From: Vibrio fluminensis
GTDB lineage: Bacteria; Pseudomonadota; Gammaproteobacteria; Enterobacterales; Vibrionaceae
Direction of reading: 5' to 3'
Assembly: GCF_015278125.1 (NCBI RefSeq)
Contig: NZ_JADILO010000001.1
Span: 124,001-188,000, forward strand
Length of the DNA stretch: 64,000 nucleotides
Shown: piece by piece, positions 27,883 to 38,672 of the stretch
Numbering within the stretch: position 1 is the stretch's first letter
Layout of the letters: every line of letters starts with the position of its first letter
Position numbers and translations under genes: made by a program
Notes under the pieces: model-generated
Told to the model about the DNA's origin: nothing
Databases searched by the model: none
The model's input: only the letters and a program-made list of their open reading frames with translations

Positions 27883-28622
27883 ATCGATAGCACACGAGCA
27901 ACCGCAGACTGCACTTCACCATCTGATGCGCCGCGTGATAGCGTAAATGACACATACTGATCGCCACGCAAGCCTAAAGAGCGATCCACTTCCGCTAGGC
28001 AATGAACATAATTGCCTTCCAACACGAATGACAACTCAATCTCTTTCTTATTGATAAAGCTGCCACCTCTAAACTCGATTTCTTGATAACAGCCAGACTT
28101 AGAACTGAAATTACCGCCGCGTAAATACCCTTTTTCAACGTCCGCTTTCACCATCTCAAAACCATTGCTTTGGATCATTCCAATCACTTTCGCCACCACT
28201 GGCAATGGCTGAACTTCGACATAATCGCGATCTTTAGGATCTATCGCAAAGTCGATATCAAGAGTGGTTTCCACCCACACATGACACTGGTTTTTAATCG
28301 CATTAAGCGCGGTTACCGGCGTTTCATCATGCAATTTAAATTCGAATGGCACCTGCTTGTTTTCATTTGGAGCAATTACAAATGGTTGCACAGCTTGTAG
28401 GTTACCCAGAATAAACTCTTGATAGCTAACACCATTGTCTGACTCTACTTTCATTTCAGTACAAAGCTTTAGGTTAATGGCATCGATTTGTTGTTCAACG
28501 TCACCACCTTGGATATGAACCACACCCTTGATACTCTCACCCTGCATCACTGCCATGCTATCCAATACAGTATCCACTTTTGCTGCACCAATACCGAGCG
28601 AGGCTTTTAACTTTGCAAACAT
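27879..28622 (-). CDS. SpoOM (Spo0M) family arrestin-like protein
   Basis: This 247-residue soluble protein begins MFAKLKASLGIGAAKVDTVL, the typical start of the SpoOM family named for B. subtilis Spo0M. The family has an N-terminal arrestin-like beta-sandwich; in bacteria other than Bacillus its role is unclear. The start is supported by AAAGGAA eight bases upstream. It is convergent with the outer-membrane protein gene and divergent from hutC. Confidence 0.88.
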   Translation of the reverse strand: MFAKLKASLGIGAAKVDTVLDSMAVMQGESIKGVVHIQGGDVEQQIDAINLKLCTEMKVESDNGVSYQEFILGNLQAVQPFVIAPNENKQVPFEFKLHDETPVTALNAIKNQCHVWVETTLDIDFAIDPKDRDYVEVQPLPVVAKVIGMIQSNGFEMVKADVEKGYLRGGNFSSKSGCYQEIEFRGGSFINKKEIELSFVLEGNYVHCLAEVDRSLGLRGDQYVSFTLSRGASDGEVQSAVARVLSI

Positions 28623-28860
28623 TCTGAGTTCCTTTTGTAGCTCTTTATTATTTGATAATCCTTAACAACCAGAAAACTCGTTTCGCTCGTTTCATTACGA
28701 TGGTAAGTAAACATCAGCGTCTTCAAGCAGTAAGGGGTTATCGGTATCTCATATCCTAGGCTTATCCATCAAGTACTTTACGAATAGATTGCGCTCTATC
28801 TCATTCGTTTGCTGAGATTTTAATCTTACCTTGCAATTGTACAGCGACTACAGCTACATT

Positions 28861-28870
28861 TGTATATACC
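28861..28870. promoter_or_regulatory. HutC-like operator at hutC
   Basis: TGTATATACC lies 21 bases before the hutC ATG and differs at one position from the perfect palindrome TGTATATACA found before hutI. It suggests autoregulation by HutC. Confidence 0.55.
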
Positions 28871-28890
28871 TAAATAATTCAGGTTTCCCC

Positions 28891-29601
28891 ATGACATCAC
28901 TACCCATTTATCAGCAAATCAAGCAATACATCATTGAACAAATCGAATCTGGTAGATGGTCAGTTGGGCAGCGAATCAGTACCGAATTTGAGCTCACTGA
29001 ACAATTTAATGTCAGTCGCATGACGGTCAACAAAGCGATTCGCGATCTGGTTACGGAAGGCAGACTTGAAAGAAAGCCGCGTCTGGGTACTTTTGTTTGT
29101 CAGCTACCAGACAAAGCGGAATCGCCCCTGCTGGATATTCGCAATATTGCTTTGGAAGTCACTGAGCGGGGTAAACATTACAGCAACAAAGTCTTGGTAC
29201 AATCGAAAATCAATGCGGATGAGAAAATAGCCACTCAGCTCGGTGTGATGCGTGGCACTAAGGTGTTTTACAGCGAGATCATTCATTACGCTGATGAACA
29301 GCCCATCCAGCTCGAACTACGTTGGGTTAATCCACAGTATGCACCAGCCTATCTAGACCAAGACTTTAGCCTACAAACACCAACCCAATATCTTTTTGAC
29401 GCCTGCCCACTCTCAGCTATTGAGCACAGTGTTGAAGCGGTCATGATCGATAAATCAAAGCAACAGCAGCTTAATTTGAAAGAGCATGAACCTTGCTTGT
29501 TGCTCAACCGTCGTACTTGGAGTGGTAGCAACTTAGTCAGTAGCGCGCTGCTCTACCACCCGGGCTCTCGCTACAAACTCAGTTCAACCGTCAATTTCTA
29601 A
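28891..29601 (+). CDS. hutC: Histidine utilisation repressor HutC (GntR/HutC family)
   Basis: HutC represses the hut genes and is released by urocanate. The ATG at 28891 gives 236 residues starting MTSLPIYQQIKQYI. The GntR-type winged helix (residues about 5-70) shows RISTEFELTEQFNVSRMTVNKAIRDL. The UTRA ligand-binding domain covers about 90-230 (SPLLDIRNIALEV...). An in-frame TTG 60 bases upstream is less likely because it contains the probable operator. It is followed by hutIGUH on the same strand after 272 bases. Confidence 0.93.
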   Translation: MTSLPIYQQIKQYIIEQIESGRWSVGQRISTEFELTEQFNVSRMTVNKAIRDLVTEGRLERKPRLGTFVCQLPDKAESPLLDIRNIALEVTERGKHYSNKVLVQSKINADEKIATQLGVMRGTKVFYSEIIHYADEQPIQLELRWVNPQYAPAYLDQDFSLQTPTQYLFDACPLSAIEHSVEAVMIDKSKQQQLNLKEHEPCLLLNRRTWSGSNLVSSALLYHPGSRYKLSSTVNF

Positions 29602-29631
29602 TCCCAGTTTCTCTGATTTAGTTTTTTCTGT

Positions 29632-29651
29632 CGATTGCCCTATGGCAATCG
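29632..29651 (+). terminator. Hairpin after hutC
   Basis: CGATTGCC (29632-29639) pairs with GGCAATCG (29644-29651). No T run follows, so attenuation or weak termination are both possible. Confidence 0.35.
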
Positions 29652-29844
29652 CATCTGCAATCTAACGATATAAATCCAGAACGCATGAAATAAGAATATA
29701 CAATTCAATAACTTACCTTACCAAACGAATTACTCATTAAATTACAATCACTTCATAACCAAGAATTAGCAGATAATAATCCCATAAATTGATCACATTT
29801 CCATTACATAATCATTGCACAATCATCATATCCGAACCATTATT

Positions 29845-29854
29845 TGTATATACA
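29845..29854. promoter_or_regulatory. HutC operator upstream of hutI
   Basis: TGTATATACA is a perfect 10-base palindrome flanked by T and T, centred 24 bases before the hutI ATG. It resembles the TGTATATACA core known for HutC sites in gammaproteobacteria and recurs with one change before hutC. Confidence 0.65.
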
Positions 29855-29873
29855 TTAAATATGGACGACTACG

Positions 29874-31112
29874 ATGACCCTCCCAACGCAAGATTTAGCA
29901 TCACCTCTGTATGACTTACATTTAACCAATGTACGTTATGTTTCTATGGTGCCAAACGCTGAGGGGTATCAAGTAAAGCACGGTCATATCTATATTAAAC
30001 ACGGCAAGATTGCCGCAATCAGTGCAATGCCTTTACCAGATAAAGCTGCTCAATCACTCGACTGCCAAAACAAGCTGGTCACACCTGGGCTGATTGATTG
30101 CCACACTCATCTTATCTATGCCGGCAACCGAGCCAATGAATTTGAGATGCGTCTTAATGGCATTCCGTATCAAACCATTGCCCAACAAGGCGGCGGTATC
30201 CTCTCTACGGTAAAAGCGACTCGACAAGCCAGCCAAGAGCAGTTAGCTGAAGCCGCTTTGCCGCGTCTTGATGGCCTGCTTACCAGTGGTGTAACGAGTG
30301 TGGAGATAAAGTCTGGCTATGGGCTGACACTTAACGATGAAATCAAAATGCTGCGCGCTGCCAAATCGCTTGAAAGCTATCGAAATGTGCGTATTTCGAC
30401 GACTCTCCTCGCCGCCCACGCTGTTCCTCCCGAATTCGCTCATGCACCTGATCAGTATATTGATTTAGTCTGTAACGAGATTATTCCCTCTGTTGCCGAA
30501 GAGAAACTTGCCGACAGTGTCGATGTATTCTGTGAGTCAATTGGCTTTAATCTCGCTCAAACAGAACGAGTTTTTCAAGCTGCTCACAAACATGGCTTGG
30601 CAATCAAAGGTCATACTGAACAGCTCTCTAACCTAGGTGGTAGTGCGTTAACCGCGCGATACAACGGATTATCCGCTGACCATATCGAATACCTCGATGA
30701 ACAAGGTATTAAAGCGATGGCAAGCTCGGGAACAGTGGCGACACTCTTGCCGGGCGCTTTCTACTTTCTACGCGAAACACAGTTGCCACCGATCGATTTA
30801 TTACGTAAACATCAAGTGCCGATGGCGATTTCAACGGATCTCAATCCAGGTACCTCACCATTCGCAGATTTGACTATGATGATGAATATGGGCTGTACCT
30901 TATTTGGACTGACACCAGAAGAGACGTTAAGAGGTGTCACTGCTAATGCAGCCCAAGCCCTTGGAGTGAGCGACAGTCGTGGACAGATCGCGCTTGGTTA
31001 TGATGCGGACTTAGCGCTCTGGGACATTGAACACCCCGCTGAATTAAGTTACCTGCAAGGCGTAAAACGACTCTATGCACGACTCATTCAGGGAGAGATC
31101 AGCTATGTCTAA
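29874..31112 (+). CDS. hutI: Imidazolonepropionase HutI
   Basis: HutI hydrolyses 4-imidazolone-5-propionate to N-formimino-L-glutamate, step three of histidine degradation. It has 412 residues of the amidohydrolase superfamily. The metal-binding HxH is H77 and H79 in [14 protein letters not shown]. Further metal and substrate motifs are KGHTEQ, SADHIEY and [10 protein letters not shown]. It is first in the hutI-hutG-hutU-hutH run and overlaps hutG by 8 bases. The gene order differs from Pseudomonas but is usual for Vibrio. Confidence 0.95.
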   Translation: MTLPTQDLASPLYDLHLTNVRYVSMVPNAEGYQVKHGHIYIKHGKIAAISAMPLPDKAAQSLDCQNKLVTPGLIDCHTHLIYAGNRANEFEMRLNGIPYQTIAQQGGGILSTVKATRQASQEQLAEAALPRLDGLLTSGVTSVEIKSGYGLTLNDEIKMLRAAKSLESYRNVRISTTLLAAHAVPPEFAHAPDQYIDLVCNEIIPSVAEEKLADSVDVFCESIGFNLAQTERVFQAAHKHGLAIKGHTEQLSNLGGSALTARYNGLSADHIEYLDEQGIKAMASSGTVATLLPGAFYFLRETQLPPIDLLRKHQVPMAISTDLNPGTSPFADLTMMMNMGCTLFGLTPEETLRGVTANAAQALGVSDSRGQIALGYDADLALWDIEHPAELSYLQGVKRLYARLIQGEISYV

Positions 31113-32103
31113 TCTACCAATTACGCAACAAGATTTTCATTGGCAAGGTCGTATTGATGAAGAAGATGGCGCGGGCGGGAAGCGTATTCACAGTGTCATC
31201 AAGACCATGCAAGTGAGTGAGCTGCAACCCTATCGCAATGCCGTTAGTATCCTTGGCTTTGCCAGTGATGCGGGTGTGGCTAGAAATAAAGGGCGCATTG
31301 GCGCTCGCAAAGCACCAGATTTGATTCGACGCGCGTTAGCTAATATGGCTTGGCATAAAGAGAGCCACTTAATTGACTTAGGTACCGTGGTTTGCGATGA
31401 CGATTTACTTGAACAAGCACAATCTGATTGCGCTGAGATCATCGCTACAGCGCTGCGCTCAACACCTGTCATTACATTAGGTGGTGGACATGAAGTCGCT
31501 TGGGCTTCCTTTCTTGGTTTAGCGCGCTATTTTGAGTACATCAAACCGGCTCAGCCGCCACGGATTGGGATTATTAACTTCGACGCTCATTTCGATTTGC
31601 GGGCATTTGAACACAGCAACGTCAACGTAAAACCAAGTTCAGGAACACCGTTTAATCAGATCCAACACTACTGCCAAGAAAAACAGTGGCTATTTCATTA
31701 CGCTTGCTTAGGTGTCAGTCGAGCCAGTAATACCGCAGCCCTTTTTGAGCGCGCCGATGAATTCAATGTCTGGTATGTCGAGGACAAAGACCTCTCTCAT
31801 CTCAATCATGTTTATCACCTAACCCAACTACAACATTTCATCGATAACTGTGACTACATCTATCTCACCATCGATCTCGATGTTTTCCCTGGCGCGATAG
31901 CTCCTGGGGTCAGTGCCCCAGCAGCTCGAGGCATTAGCCTCGATACCATTAACCTCTTTTTAGAGCGCATCTTGCACTACAAAAACAAATTGGTGATTGC
32001 AGACATCGCCGAATATAACCCGACATACGATGTCGATAGCCAAACTGCCCGGCTTGCAGCCCGGTTGTGTTGGGATATCGCCAACGCATTTTCAGAGAAA
32101 TAG
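31105..32103 (+). CDS. hutG: Formimidoylglutamase HutG
   Basis: HutG converts N-formimino-L-glutamate to glutamate plus formamide. It is a binuclear manganese arginase-fold enzyme of 332 residues. Metal-binding motifs are [17 protein letters not shown] and TIDLDVFPG. The ATG at 31105 is chosen because GGGAGAG lies nine bases upstream, and the protein then starts [13 protein letters not shown]. It overlaps the end of hutI by 8 bases, so translation is coupled. Confidence 0.95.
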   Translation: MSNLPITQQDFHWQGRIDEEDGAGGKRIHSVIKTMQVSELQPYRNAVSILGFASDAGVARNKGRIGARKAPDLIRRALANMAWHKESHLIDLGTVVCDDDLLEQAQSDCAEIIATALRSTPVITLGGGHEVAWASFLGLARYFEYIKPAQPPRIGIINFDAHFDLRAFEHSNVNVKPSSGTPFNQIQHYCQEKQWLFHYACLGVSRASNTAALFERADEFNVWYVEDKDLSHLNHVYHLTQLQHFIDNCDYIYLTIDLDVFPGAIAPGVSAPAARGISLDTINLFLERILHYKNKLVIADIAEYNPTYDVDSQTARLAARLCWDIANAFSEK

Positions 32104-32124
32104 TGAAACACAAGGAGTCTTCTT

Positions 32125-33822
32125 ATGACGGAACGCAGCAGTAACGACACGCGTCTCGACACTCAACGAACCATTCGTGCTCCCCACGGCAATGAGCTTC
32201 GTGCTCGCTCTTGGTTGACCGAAGCCCCATTGCGCATGCTGATGAATAACTTAGACCCAGATGTTGCTGAACATCCACATGCACTTGTGGTGTATGGCGG
32301 CATTGGTCGTGCGGCACGCAATTGGGAGTGTTTTGACAAGATCGTTGAAGTACTGGAACGTTTGGAAGAAGACCAAACCTTGTTAGTGCAATCAGGCAAA
32401 CCTGTTGGCGTTTTCCCTACACATAAAGACGCGCCGCGAGTGCTGATCGCTAACTCAAATTTAGTGCCACACTGGGCGAATTGGGAGCACTTTAACCAAC
32501 TCGATAAACAAGGGTTAATGATGTACGGTCAAATGACCGCAGGGAGCTGGATATATATTGGCTCTCAAGGCATCGTGCAAGGTACCTATGAGACCTTTGT
32601 TGCGGTGGCGAAGCAGCATTTCCAAGGCGAAGCCAAAGGGCGCTGGATCTTAACTGGTGGTTTAGGTGGCATGGGTGGCGCTCAGCCACTAGCCGCAACC
32701 ATGGCAGGTTTTTCAATGTTGGCAGTTGAATGCGATGAGTCGCGCATTGATTACCGACTGCGTACTGGTTATGTCGACAAAAAAGCCACCAGCTTAGACG
32801 AAGCGCTGGAAATCATCTACAGCACAGATAAGCCTGTTTCAGTGGGTTTGGTTGGCAATGCCGCGGATGTGTTCGCCGAGTTAGTTGAGCGAAATATCAC
32901 ACCGGATGTGGTGACCGACCAGACCTCTGCTCACGATCCGCTTAATGGTTATCTACCACAAGGTTGGAGTATGGAGTACGCCGCCGAAGTGCGCACAACC
33001 GATGAAGCGAAAGTGGTCGCTGCTGCGAAAGCCTCAATGGCTATTCAAGTTAAGGCGATGTTGGAGCTGCAATCTCGTGGCGCGGCAACACTCGACTACG
33101 GCAACAATATCCGTCAAATGGCGCTTGAAGAAGGCGTTGAGAACGCCTTTGATTTCCCTGGTTTTGTACCCGCTTATATTCGCCCGCTTTTCTGTCAGGG
33201 TATAGGACCATTCCGTTGGGCTGCACTTTCTGGCGATCCAGAAGATATCTACAAGACCGATCAGAAAGTCAAAGAACTGATCCCTGATGACCCACACTTA
33301 CACAACTGGCTCGATATGGCTCGTGAACGGATTCAATTCCAAGGTCTACCTGCACGAATCTGCTGGGTTGGGTTAAAAGATCGAGAGCGCCTTGGTCAAG
33401 CCTTCAACGAGATGGTGAAAAATGGTGAGTTGAAAGCGCCAATTGTAATTGGACGTGACCACCTCGACTCAGGATCAGTCGCCAGTCCAAACCGCGAAAC
33501 TGAAGCAATGATGGATGGCTCGGATGCGGTCTCCGATTGGCCACTGCTCAATGCGCTACTCAACACCGCAGGTGGTGCAACTTGGGTCTCGCTACACCAC
33601 GGTGGCGGCGTCGGTATGGGCTTTTCACAACACTCCGGTATGGTGATCTGTTGTGATGGTACAGACGATGCAAGCCGTCGCATTGCTCGTGTGCTACACA
33701 ACGATCCAGCAACTGGAGTAATGCGTCATGCCGATGCTGGCTACGACATAGCGAAACAATGTGCAGCCGAGCAACGACTCGATCTGCCGATGCTAAATCA
33801 AGAACTGGCTAAACTACGTTAG
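32125..33822 (+). CDS. hutU: Urocanate hydratase HutU
   Basis: HutU hydrates urocanate to 4-imidazolone-5-propionate, using tightly bound NAD+ as electrophile. It has 565 residues, about the usual length (556-560). The glycine-rich stretch [12 protein letters not shown] binds NAD, and the C-terminal [18 protein letters not shown] is a strong family motif. An AAGGAG ribosome-binding site lies before the ATG. It lies 21 bases after hutG and 10 before hutH. Confidence 0.97.
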   Translation: MTERSSNDTRLDTQRTIRAPHGNELRARSWLTEAPLRMLMNNLDPDVAEHPHALVVYGGIGRAARNWECFDKIVEVLERLEEDQTLLVQSGKPVGVFPTHKDAPRVLIANSNLVPHWANWEHFNQLDKQGLMMYGQMTAGSWIYIGSQGIVQGTYETFVAVAKQHFQGEAKGRWILTGGLGGMGGAQPLAATMAGFSMLAVECDESRIDYRLRTGYVDKKATSLDEALEIIYSTDKPVSVGLVGNAADVFAELVERNITPDVVTDQTSAHDPLNGYLPQGWSMEYAAEVRTTDEAKVVAAAKASMAIQVKAMLELQSRGAATLDYGNNIRQMALEEGVENAFDFPGFVPAYIRPLFCQGIGPFRWAALSGDPEDIYKTDQKVKELIPDDPHLHNWLDMARERIQFQGLPARICWVGLKDRERLGQAFNEMVKNGELKAPIVIGRDHLDSGSVASPNRETEAMMDGSDAVSDWPLLNALLNTAGGATWVSLHHGGGVGMGFSQHSGMVICCDGTDDASRRIARVLHNDPATGVMRHADAGYDIAKQCAAEQRLDLPMLNQELAKLR

Positions 33823-33832
33823 GAGAATGAAG

Positions 33833-35365
33833 ATGTTGAACCTCGTTTTAAAGCCGGGTCATTTAAACCTTAGTCAATTGCGCCAAATTAACCGCTCGCC
33901 TGTAAACCTAAGCTTAGACAGTGCGGCTTTTGAGGCGATCGATCAAAGTACAGCCGTGGTTGAGCAAGTCATTGCTGAAGATCGCACTGTGTATGGCATA
34001 AATACCGGTTTTGGTCTGCTCGCTAATACACGCATCGAGCCACAAGATCTCGAAGTACTGCAAAAAAGTATTGTCCTGTCACACGCAGCAGGCATCGGTG
34101 AATTTATGTCCGATGAAACTGTCCGTTTGATGATGGTATTGAAAATTAATAGCCTCGCTCGTGGTTATTCCGGCATTCGCCTCTCTGTGATTCAAGCCCT
34201 GGTTGAACTGGTCAATGCGCAAGTTTATCCATGTGTACCCAAGAAAGGCTCAGTCGGCGCATCTGGTGATCTTGCGCCACTTGCGCACATGAGTACAGTG
34301 CTACTTGGTGAAGGTCAAGCGCGCCACAATGGCAAAATACTCTCAGGCGTAGAAGCACTTGCGATTGCTGGTCTGAAGCCGATTACACTCGCGCCTAAAG
34401 AGGGCTTGGCTCTGCTTAATGGTACACAAGCCTCTACCGCCTTTGCCTTAGAAGGTCTGTTTGCAGCTGAAGATCTTTACGCCTCAGCCACCGTTTGCGG
34501 CGCAATGTCGGTCGATGCCGCACTCGGAAGTCGCCGCCCGTTTGATCCACGTATTCACCGTGTGCGCGGTCATCGCGCACAAATGGATGCGGCAAGCGCC
34601 TATCGTTATATGTTGGATAACAGCAGTGAAATCGGCGAATCCCACACCCAGTGTGAAAAAGTACAAGACCCATATTCACTGCGTTGTCAGCCACAAGTGA
34701 TGGGCGCATGTTTACAACAGATCCGTAATTCAGCGGAGATCCTTCAAGTCGAAGCTAACTCGGTATCTGATAACCCACTGGTGTTTGCCGACGATGGCGA
34801 CATCATCTCAGGCGGCAACTTCCATGCCGAACCTGTGGCCATGGCGGCTGACAATCTGGCTCTAGCAATTGCCGAAATTGGCAGTCTGTCTGAACGCCGC
34901 ATGGCGCTGCTGATCGATAGCGCACTGAGTAAACTGCCCCCTTTCTTAGTCGATAATGGCGGCGTTAACTCTGGTTTTATGATTGCGCAGGTCACCTCAG
35001 CCGCCCTAGCAAGTGAGAATAAAACTCTGGCTCACCCAGCATCGATTGATAGCTTACCAACCTCTGCGAACCAAGAAGATCATGTGTCGATGGCAACGTT
35101 TGCCGGTAGACGACTAAAAGATATGGCTGAAAATACCCGTGGCATATTGGCGGTTGAGTATTTGGCTGCCGCGCAAGGTCTCGATTTTCGCGCACCGCTG
35201 AAGTCATCAGAGAAAATCGAAATCGCCAAGATGAGACTGCGTGAAAAAGTACCTTTCTACGACAAAGACCGTTACTTCGCGCCAGATATTGAACAAGCGA
35301 ACGCGTTGTTAAAACAAGCAATACACAACGATTTAATGCCTAGTGGCACATTAACCAGTCTGTAA
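33833..35365 (+). CDS. hutH: Histidine ammonia-lyase HutH
   Basis: HutH deaminates L-histidine to urocanate, the entry step of the pathway. The autocatalytic MIO cofactor triad Ala-Ser-Gly is at residues 143-145 in [15 protein letters not shown] prefer the ATG at 33833 (510 residues) because AGGAG is then seven bases upstream; the ATG at 33827 sits only one base after it. The length matches the family. It is last in the operon, followed by a terminator. Confidence 0.97.
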   Translation: MLNLVLKPGHLNLSQLRQINRSPVNLSLDSAAFEAIDQSTAVVEQVIAEDRTVYGINTGFGLLANTRIEPQDLEVLQKSIVLSHAAGIGEFMSDETVRLMMVLKINSLARGYSGIRLSVIQALVELVNAQVYPCVPKKGSVGASGDLAPLAHMSTVLLGEGQARHNGKILSGVEALAIAGLKPITLAPKEGLALLNGTQASTAFALEGLFAAEDLYASATVCGAMSVDAALGSRRPFDPRIHRVRGHRAQMDAASAYRYMLDNSSEIGESHTQCEKVQDPYSLRCQPQVMGACLQQIRNSAEILQVEANSVSDNPLVFADDGDIISGGNFHAEPVAMAADNLALAIAEIGSLSERRMALLIDSALSKLPPFLVDNGGVNSGFMIAQVTSAALASENKTLAHPASIDSLPTSANQEDHVSMATFAGRRLKDMAENTRGILAVEYLAAAQGLDFRAPLKSSEKIEIAKMRLREKVPFYDKDRYFAPDIEQANALLKQAIHNDLMPSGTLTSL

Positions 35366-35380
35366 TAACCAAACTGTTTA

Positions 35381-35416
35381 AAAATAGCGCATCGATTCGT
35401 TGCGCTATTTTTATTT
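35381..35416 (+). terminator. Terminator of the hut operon
   Basis: AAAATAGCGC pairs with GCGCTATTTT around an 11-base loop, followed by TATTTTC. Confidence 0.8.
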
Positions 35417-35583
35417 TCTCCTCTATCTCAAGCAATTACCTCAAGCAATTGATTATCTTTTATTCTCTCGTCAAGGCAGCGCTTACAAAACTCTTGATTT
35501 CACTCGCATCGCTGACTGGATTGACCAGTCAAATAAATTCCTCATATATAATCGCAGGCAGTTTTGGTTACTAAGCGTAAGAT

Positions 35584-36312
35584 ATGTTTTTAACACCGTA
35601 TTTTTCTTCTCAAGAAGAGCAGTTCCAGTTCACTCGCCTACAAGCAAGCCATTTTGCTAAGAAAGTCGCGGGCGATTTCAACCCAATCCACGATGAAGAT
35701 AACAAGCGTTTCTGTGTACCTGGGGATCTACTGTTTGCCGTTCTACTCAGCAAACAAGGGATCAGCCAAAAAATGCGTTTTGACTTCTCTGGTATGGTCA
35801 GTGACGGTGTTGCCCTACATATCGAAAACAAATGTAGTAAAGAAGCCTCGGTCGTTGATGCAAACGGCAAAGAGTACTTGCACATGATCCGTGAGGGTGA
35901 CGTTAACCTGAATCCTGAGTTTATCGAACACGTGGTCACTAACTACGTTCAATTCTCTGGCATGAATTTCCCACACATCATGGTACCACTGATGGAAGAG
36001 AAGCAGATGATGATCAACTGCCAACGCCCATTAGTGATCTATGAAAGCATGGAAGTTGAGTTTGCTCGCTTAGACATTTCTGCACCAGAAGTTAACTTTG
36101 CTGGCGCTACCTTTGATGTTGAAGGTAAGCGTGGTCTAGTCACACTTAACTTTGACTTTATTCAAGATGGCGAAGTAGTCGGTAAAGGCATTAAACGCAT
36201 GGTAGCAAGTGGTCTAAAACCTTATAACCAAGAAGACATTGATGATTTGGTTAGCCGCTTCAATGCACTAAAAGACAGTTTTTTAGCACAATTTGATAAA
36301 GCCGCTGCTTGA
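35584..36312 (+). CDS. DUF3581-like conserved protein
   Basis: This 242-residue soluble protein matches my recollection of the gammaproteobacterial DUF3581 family (start MFLTPYFSS, then FAKKVAGDFNPIHDEDNKRFCVPGDLLFA). The DFNPIH motif and the domain layout recall hot-dog-fold dehydratases (MaoC-like, which carry similar DxNPIH), so acyl-thioester binding is possible. No function is established. It stands alone, between the hut terminator and its own terminator. Confidence 0.8.
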   Translation: MFLTPYFSSQEEQFQFTRLQASHFAKKVAGDFNPIHDEDNKRFCVPGDLLFAVLLSKQGISQKMRFDFSGMVSDGVALHIENKCSKEASVVDANGKEYLHMIREGDVNLNPEFIEHVVTNYVQFSGMNFPHIMVPLMEEKQMMINCQRPLVIYESMEVEFARLDISAPEVNFAGATFDVEGKRGLVTLNFDFIQDGEVVGKGIKRMVASGLKPYNQEDIDDLVSRFNALKDSFLAQFDKAAA

Positions 36313-36341
36313 AAGTAACGGTCTACCTCAAACTGATTAAC

Positions 36342-36369
36342 AACGCCCTGCCTTCGTGCAGGGCGTTTT
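36342..36369. terminator. Terminator between DUF3581-like and hydrolase genes
   Basis: AACGCCCTGC pairs with GCAGGGCGTT with loop CTTCGT, then TTA. It can act for both converging genes. Confidence 0.88.
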
Positions 36370-36386
36370 ATTGCCAAAAATAGTAA

Positions 36387-37301
36387 CTATGTACGTATTT
36401 CTGCGGCAACCGCAGCAAGACAACGTTTTGCTGACTCACTGACGGCACCAAGTTGGAAAAAGCCGTGAATGGTACCTAAGTAACGCTGACAGTATGCATC
36501 GACACCCTGAGCTCGCATTCGTTTATAAAGCTCCTCACCTTCATCACGTAGCGGATCAAACTCCGCCGTTATAATGTGAGTCGGTGGTAAATCTGAAAAA
36601 TCCGCATCTAACAAATTCAACTCAGCGCAATTACGCAAAGCCACAGTATTTCCCGCATACATCTCAAAACCAGACAACAACATCCGAGCCGTTATGATGT
36701 AATCAAACCCATTCTCTTGATAACTCTGTGAACACCCTAGCGGATCCAACATTGGATAGATTAATATTTGCTTTGTTGGTAACCAATCTTGCTGCTGCCT
36801 CAAGCGTATGGTCGTTGCTAATGCAAGTTGACCACCCGCACTGTCTCCCACAAACGTGATCTTTTCTATATCACCGCCATACTTACCACCTTGACGATAA
36901 ATACCTAAAACCGCTTGATAAACATCATCATGGGCACATGGATAAGTGTTTTCAGGAGCTAAGCGATAGGCAACACAAATCACAACTGATTGCCCTTGAT
37001 GGGCAAGATTTCTTAATTGCACATCGTGGGTCTTAAAACCACCACTGATAAAACAACCACCATGGAAGTACACTGTTATAGGTAAGTTTTCAGCATCACT
37101 TGGTCGATAGACTTTGACTTCTACTCCATCTACTACGTCGACAAATTCTTGATACATCTCAACATCAGCACCTGCTAGCGCAGTACTCGCCTCATAGCCA
37201 ATTCGACGACTTGCGACGTCAAAACTCGCCGGGCAAATTTTACCATTAGCAATAAACTCATTCACTAGGTCTTGAATCCCTAGTTCTAGCTTTGTGGTCA
37301 T
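36387..37301 (-). CDS. Alpha/beta hydrolase (hormone-sensitive lipase family esterase)
   Basis: This 304-residue cytosolic serine hydrolase is of the HSL/family IV type. The oxyanion motif HGGC lies near residue 79. The nucleophile elbow GDSAGG is near 152-157, the acidic residue in AEFDPLRDEG, and the catalytic histidine in TIHGFF. The family cleaves short acyl esters. It has no signal peptide. It is transcribed alone, and its promoter region borders the MITE-like element. Confidence 0.88.
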   Translation of the reverse strand: MTTKLELGIQDLVNEFIANGKICPASFDVASRRIGYEASTALAGADVEMYQEFVDVVDGVEVKVYRPSDAENLPITVYFHGGCFISGGFKTHDVQLRNLAHQGQSVVICVAYRLAPENTYPCAHDDVYQAVLGIYRQGGKYGGDIEKITFVGDSAGGQLALATTIRLRQQQDWLPTKQILIYPMLDPLGCSQSYQENGFDYIITARMLLSGFEMYAGNTVALRNCAELNLLDADFSDLPPTHIITAEFDPLRDEGEELYKRMRAQGVDAYCQRYLGTIHGFFQLGAVSESAKRCLAAVAAEIRT

Positions 37302-37466
37302 TGAATTACTCTATAAATCAAAAAATCGCGCCTATCATATGGAGTAAACTCTAACTGTATATAAACACAGTTCAAATATGTGATTGTGGATTGATTTGGT
37401 GATTATCACACCAGTCTATTGCTCACCTGCCTCTCCATTCCCTACCAATGCCAATTAAATTGAATA

Positions 37467-37733
37467 TATACCCAAGTGACTTCAAGATGCAGGATTCAGA
37501 GCGTTGTCACTAACGCAAGTTCAAGGAAAATAACGCAGTATAATAGCCAGCTATTTCCAAGTTGTTTGACGATGAAATTGCGGCAGTGAAACGCTCCCGA
37601 AGGGCGAGTTGCCTTGCCTCGCATACTGCGTTAACGCTTTTTGATTTAGAACCACTAAATCTTCAAATCATTGCCTTGTCTACAAACCAAGTCATTCTCG
37701 CTGAACCTAGCACCTTGAGGTTACTTGGGTATA
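37467..37733. mobile_element. MITE-like non-autonomous element, 267 bp
   Basis: The ends form 24-base terminal inverted repeats. The left arm at 37467-37490 starts TATACCCAAGTGACTTC. The right arm at 37710-37733 read on the minus strand starts TATACCCAAGTAACCTC. They differ at three positions. A second inverted pair lies inside (AACGCAGTAT near 37532, ATACTGCGTT near 37624), so the whole element can fold into a long hairpin. No transposase is encoded. A TA target duplication is possible but cannot be separated from the TIR. The same CCCAAGT-type ends recur widely in Vibrio genomes as I recall. Confidence 0.75.
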
Positions 37734-37810
37734 AGCGCCAGAGTTATCTGTTGATCGACCGATTATTATTTATACATAACTTCAACAAAATAAATTTATA
37801 TACATTTTTA

Positions 37811-37838
37811 TTGCATAATTTGTCAGTTTAGGTAGTAT
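37811..37838 (+). promoter_or_regulatory. Predicted promoter of the art operon
   Basis: TTGCAT at 37811-37816 and TAGTAT at 37833-37838 are separated by 16 bases. No convincing ArgR box was recognised nearby. Confidence 0.4.
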
Positions 37839-37872
37839 GAATGCCATATGGTAATTAATGCAGTTTTTAAGC

Positions 37873-38601
37873 ATGAGTATTCAAGTAAAGCAAATTAATA
37901 AATCTTACGGCGAGACCCAAGTTCTGCATGACGTAAGCTTCGAATGCAACAATGGTGAAACCCTGGTTCTGCTTGGTCCAAGTGGCGCAGGCAAAAGCTC
38001 TCTACTCAGAGTACTGAACCTGCTTGAAAGCGCTGACAATGGGCAATTGTCGATTGCTCAAAACGAGTTTGATTTCGCAGCTCCCATTGCAGAAAAACAA
38101 CAAATGGAATTGCGTCGTAAAGTTGGCATGGTATTTCAGCAGTACAACTTATGGCCGCACATGACGGTGATGCAAAACCTTATTGAAGCACCAGTTAAAG
38201 TGTCGGGCATGGCAGCCGATGAAGCCAAAAGCCAAGCAATTGAGATACTTACAACTTTGCAACTGGCAGACAAAGCGGACACATGGCCGCTACAACTTTC
38301 TGGTGGTCAACAACAACGTGTCGCGATTGCGCGCGCACTGATGATGAAGCCAGATGTGCTGCTATTTGATGAACCAACTGCGGCACTTGATCCAGAGATC
38401 ACTACACAAGTGGTCGAGATCATTAAAAAGCTAAGTGCCACTGGCATTACTCAGGTTGTCGTAACGCATGAAGTCGATTTCGCTAAGAAAATCGCTTCTC
38501 ACGTCCTTTACCTTGAGAAAGGTCGCATCGTAGAACACGGTACACACGACGTATTTACCAATCCGCAAACCACACAGTTTGCCGATTACCTTAAACACTA
38601 A
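37873..38601 (+). CDS. artP: Arginine-type ABC transporter ATP-binding protein ArtP
   Basis: This is the ATPase of a polar amino acid importer. The ATG at 37873 gives 242 residues starting [14 protein letters not shown], the same start and length as E. coli ArtP. Walker A GPSGAGKS is at 35-42, the signature is [15 protein letters not shown], and Walker B is [13 protein letters not shown]. The frame extends five codons upstream to 37858, but neither start has a strong ribosome-binding site. It is followed by the binding protein and two permease genes. Confidence 0.9.
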   Translation: MSIQVKQINKSYGETQVLHDVSFECNNGETLVLLGPSGAGKSSLLRVLNLLESADNGQLSIAQNEFDFAAPIAEKQQMELRRKVGMVFQQYNLWPHMTVMQNLIEAPVKVSGMAADEAKSQAIEILTTLQLADKADTWPLQLSGGQQQRVAIARALMMKPDVLLFDEPTAALDPEITTQVVEIIKKLSATGITQVVVTHEVDFAKKIASHVLYLEKGRIVEHGTHDVFTNPQTTQFADYLKH

Positions 38602-38672
38602 TTATTCAGTTTTAGTCACACGTTCGCTGCCCATTGACGGAGTCAGCAATTGTAATTTTATGGAGTAATACA

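Larger units (their letters stand above)
37302..37872. other. 571-base intergenic region carrying a MITE-like element and the art promoter
   Basis: The region lies between the divergent hydrolase gene and artP. Its middle is the inverted-repeat element at 37467-37733. An 89-codon open frame inside that element looks fortuitous. The last 60 bases contain a promoter candidate for art. Confidence 0.7.

Noticed and set aside
37562-37831. 89-codon plus-strand ORF in the MITE-like element
   Set aside because: It crosses the element's right end, has no ribosome-binding site and shows no family resemblance.
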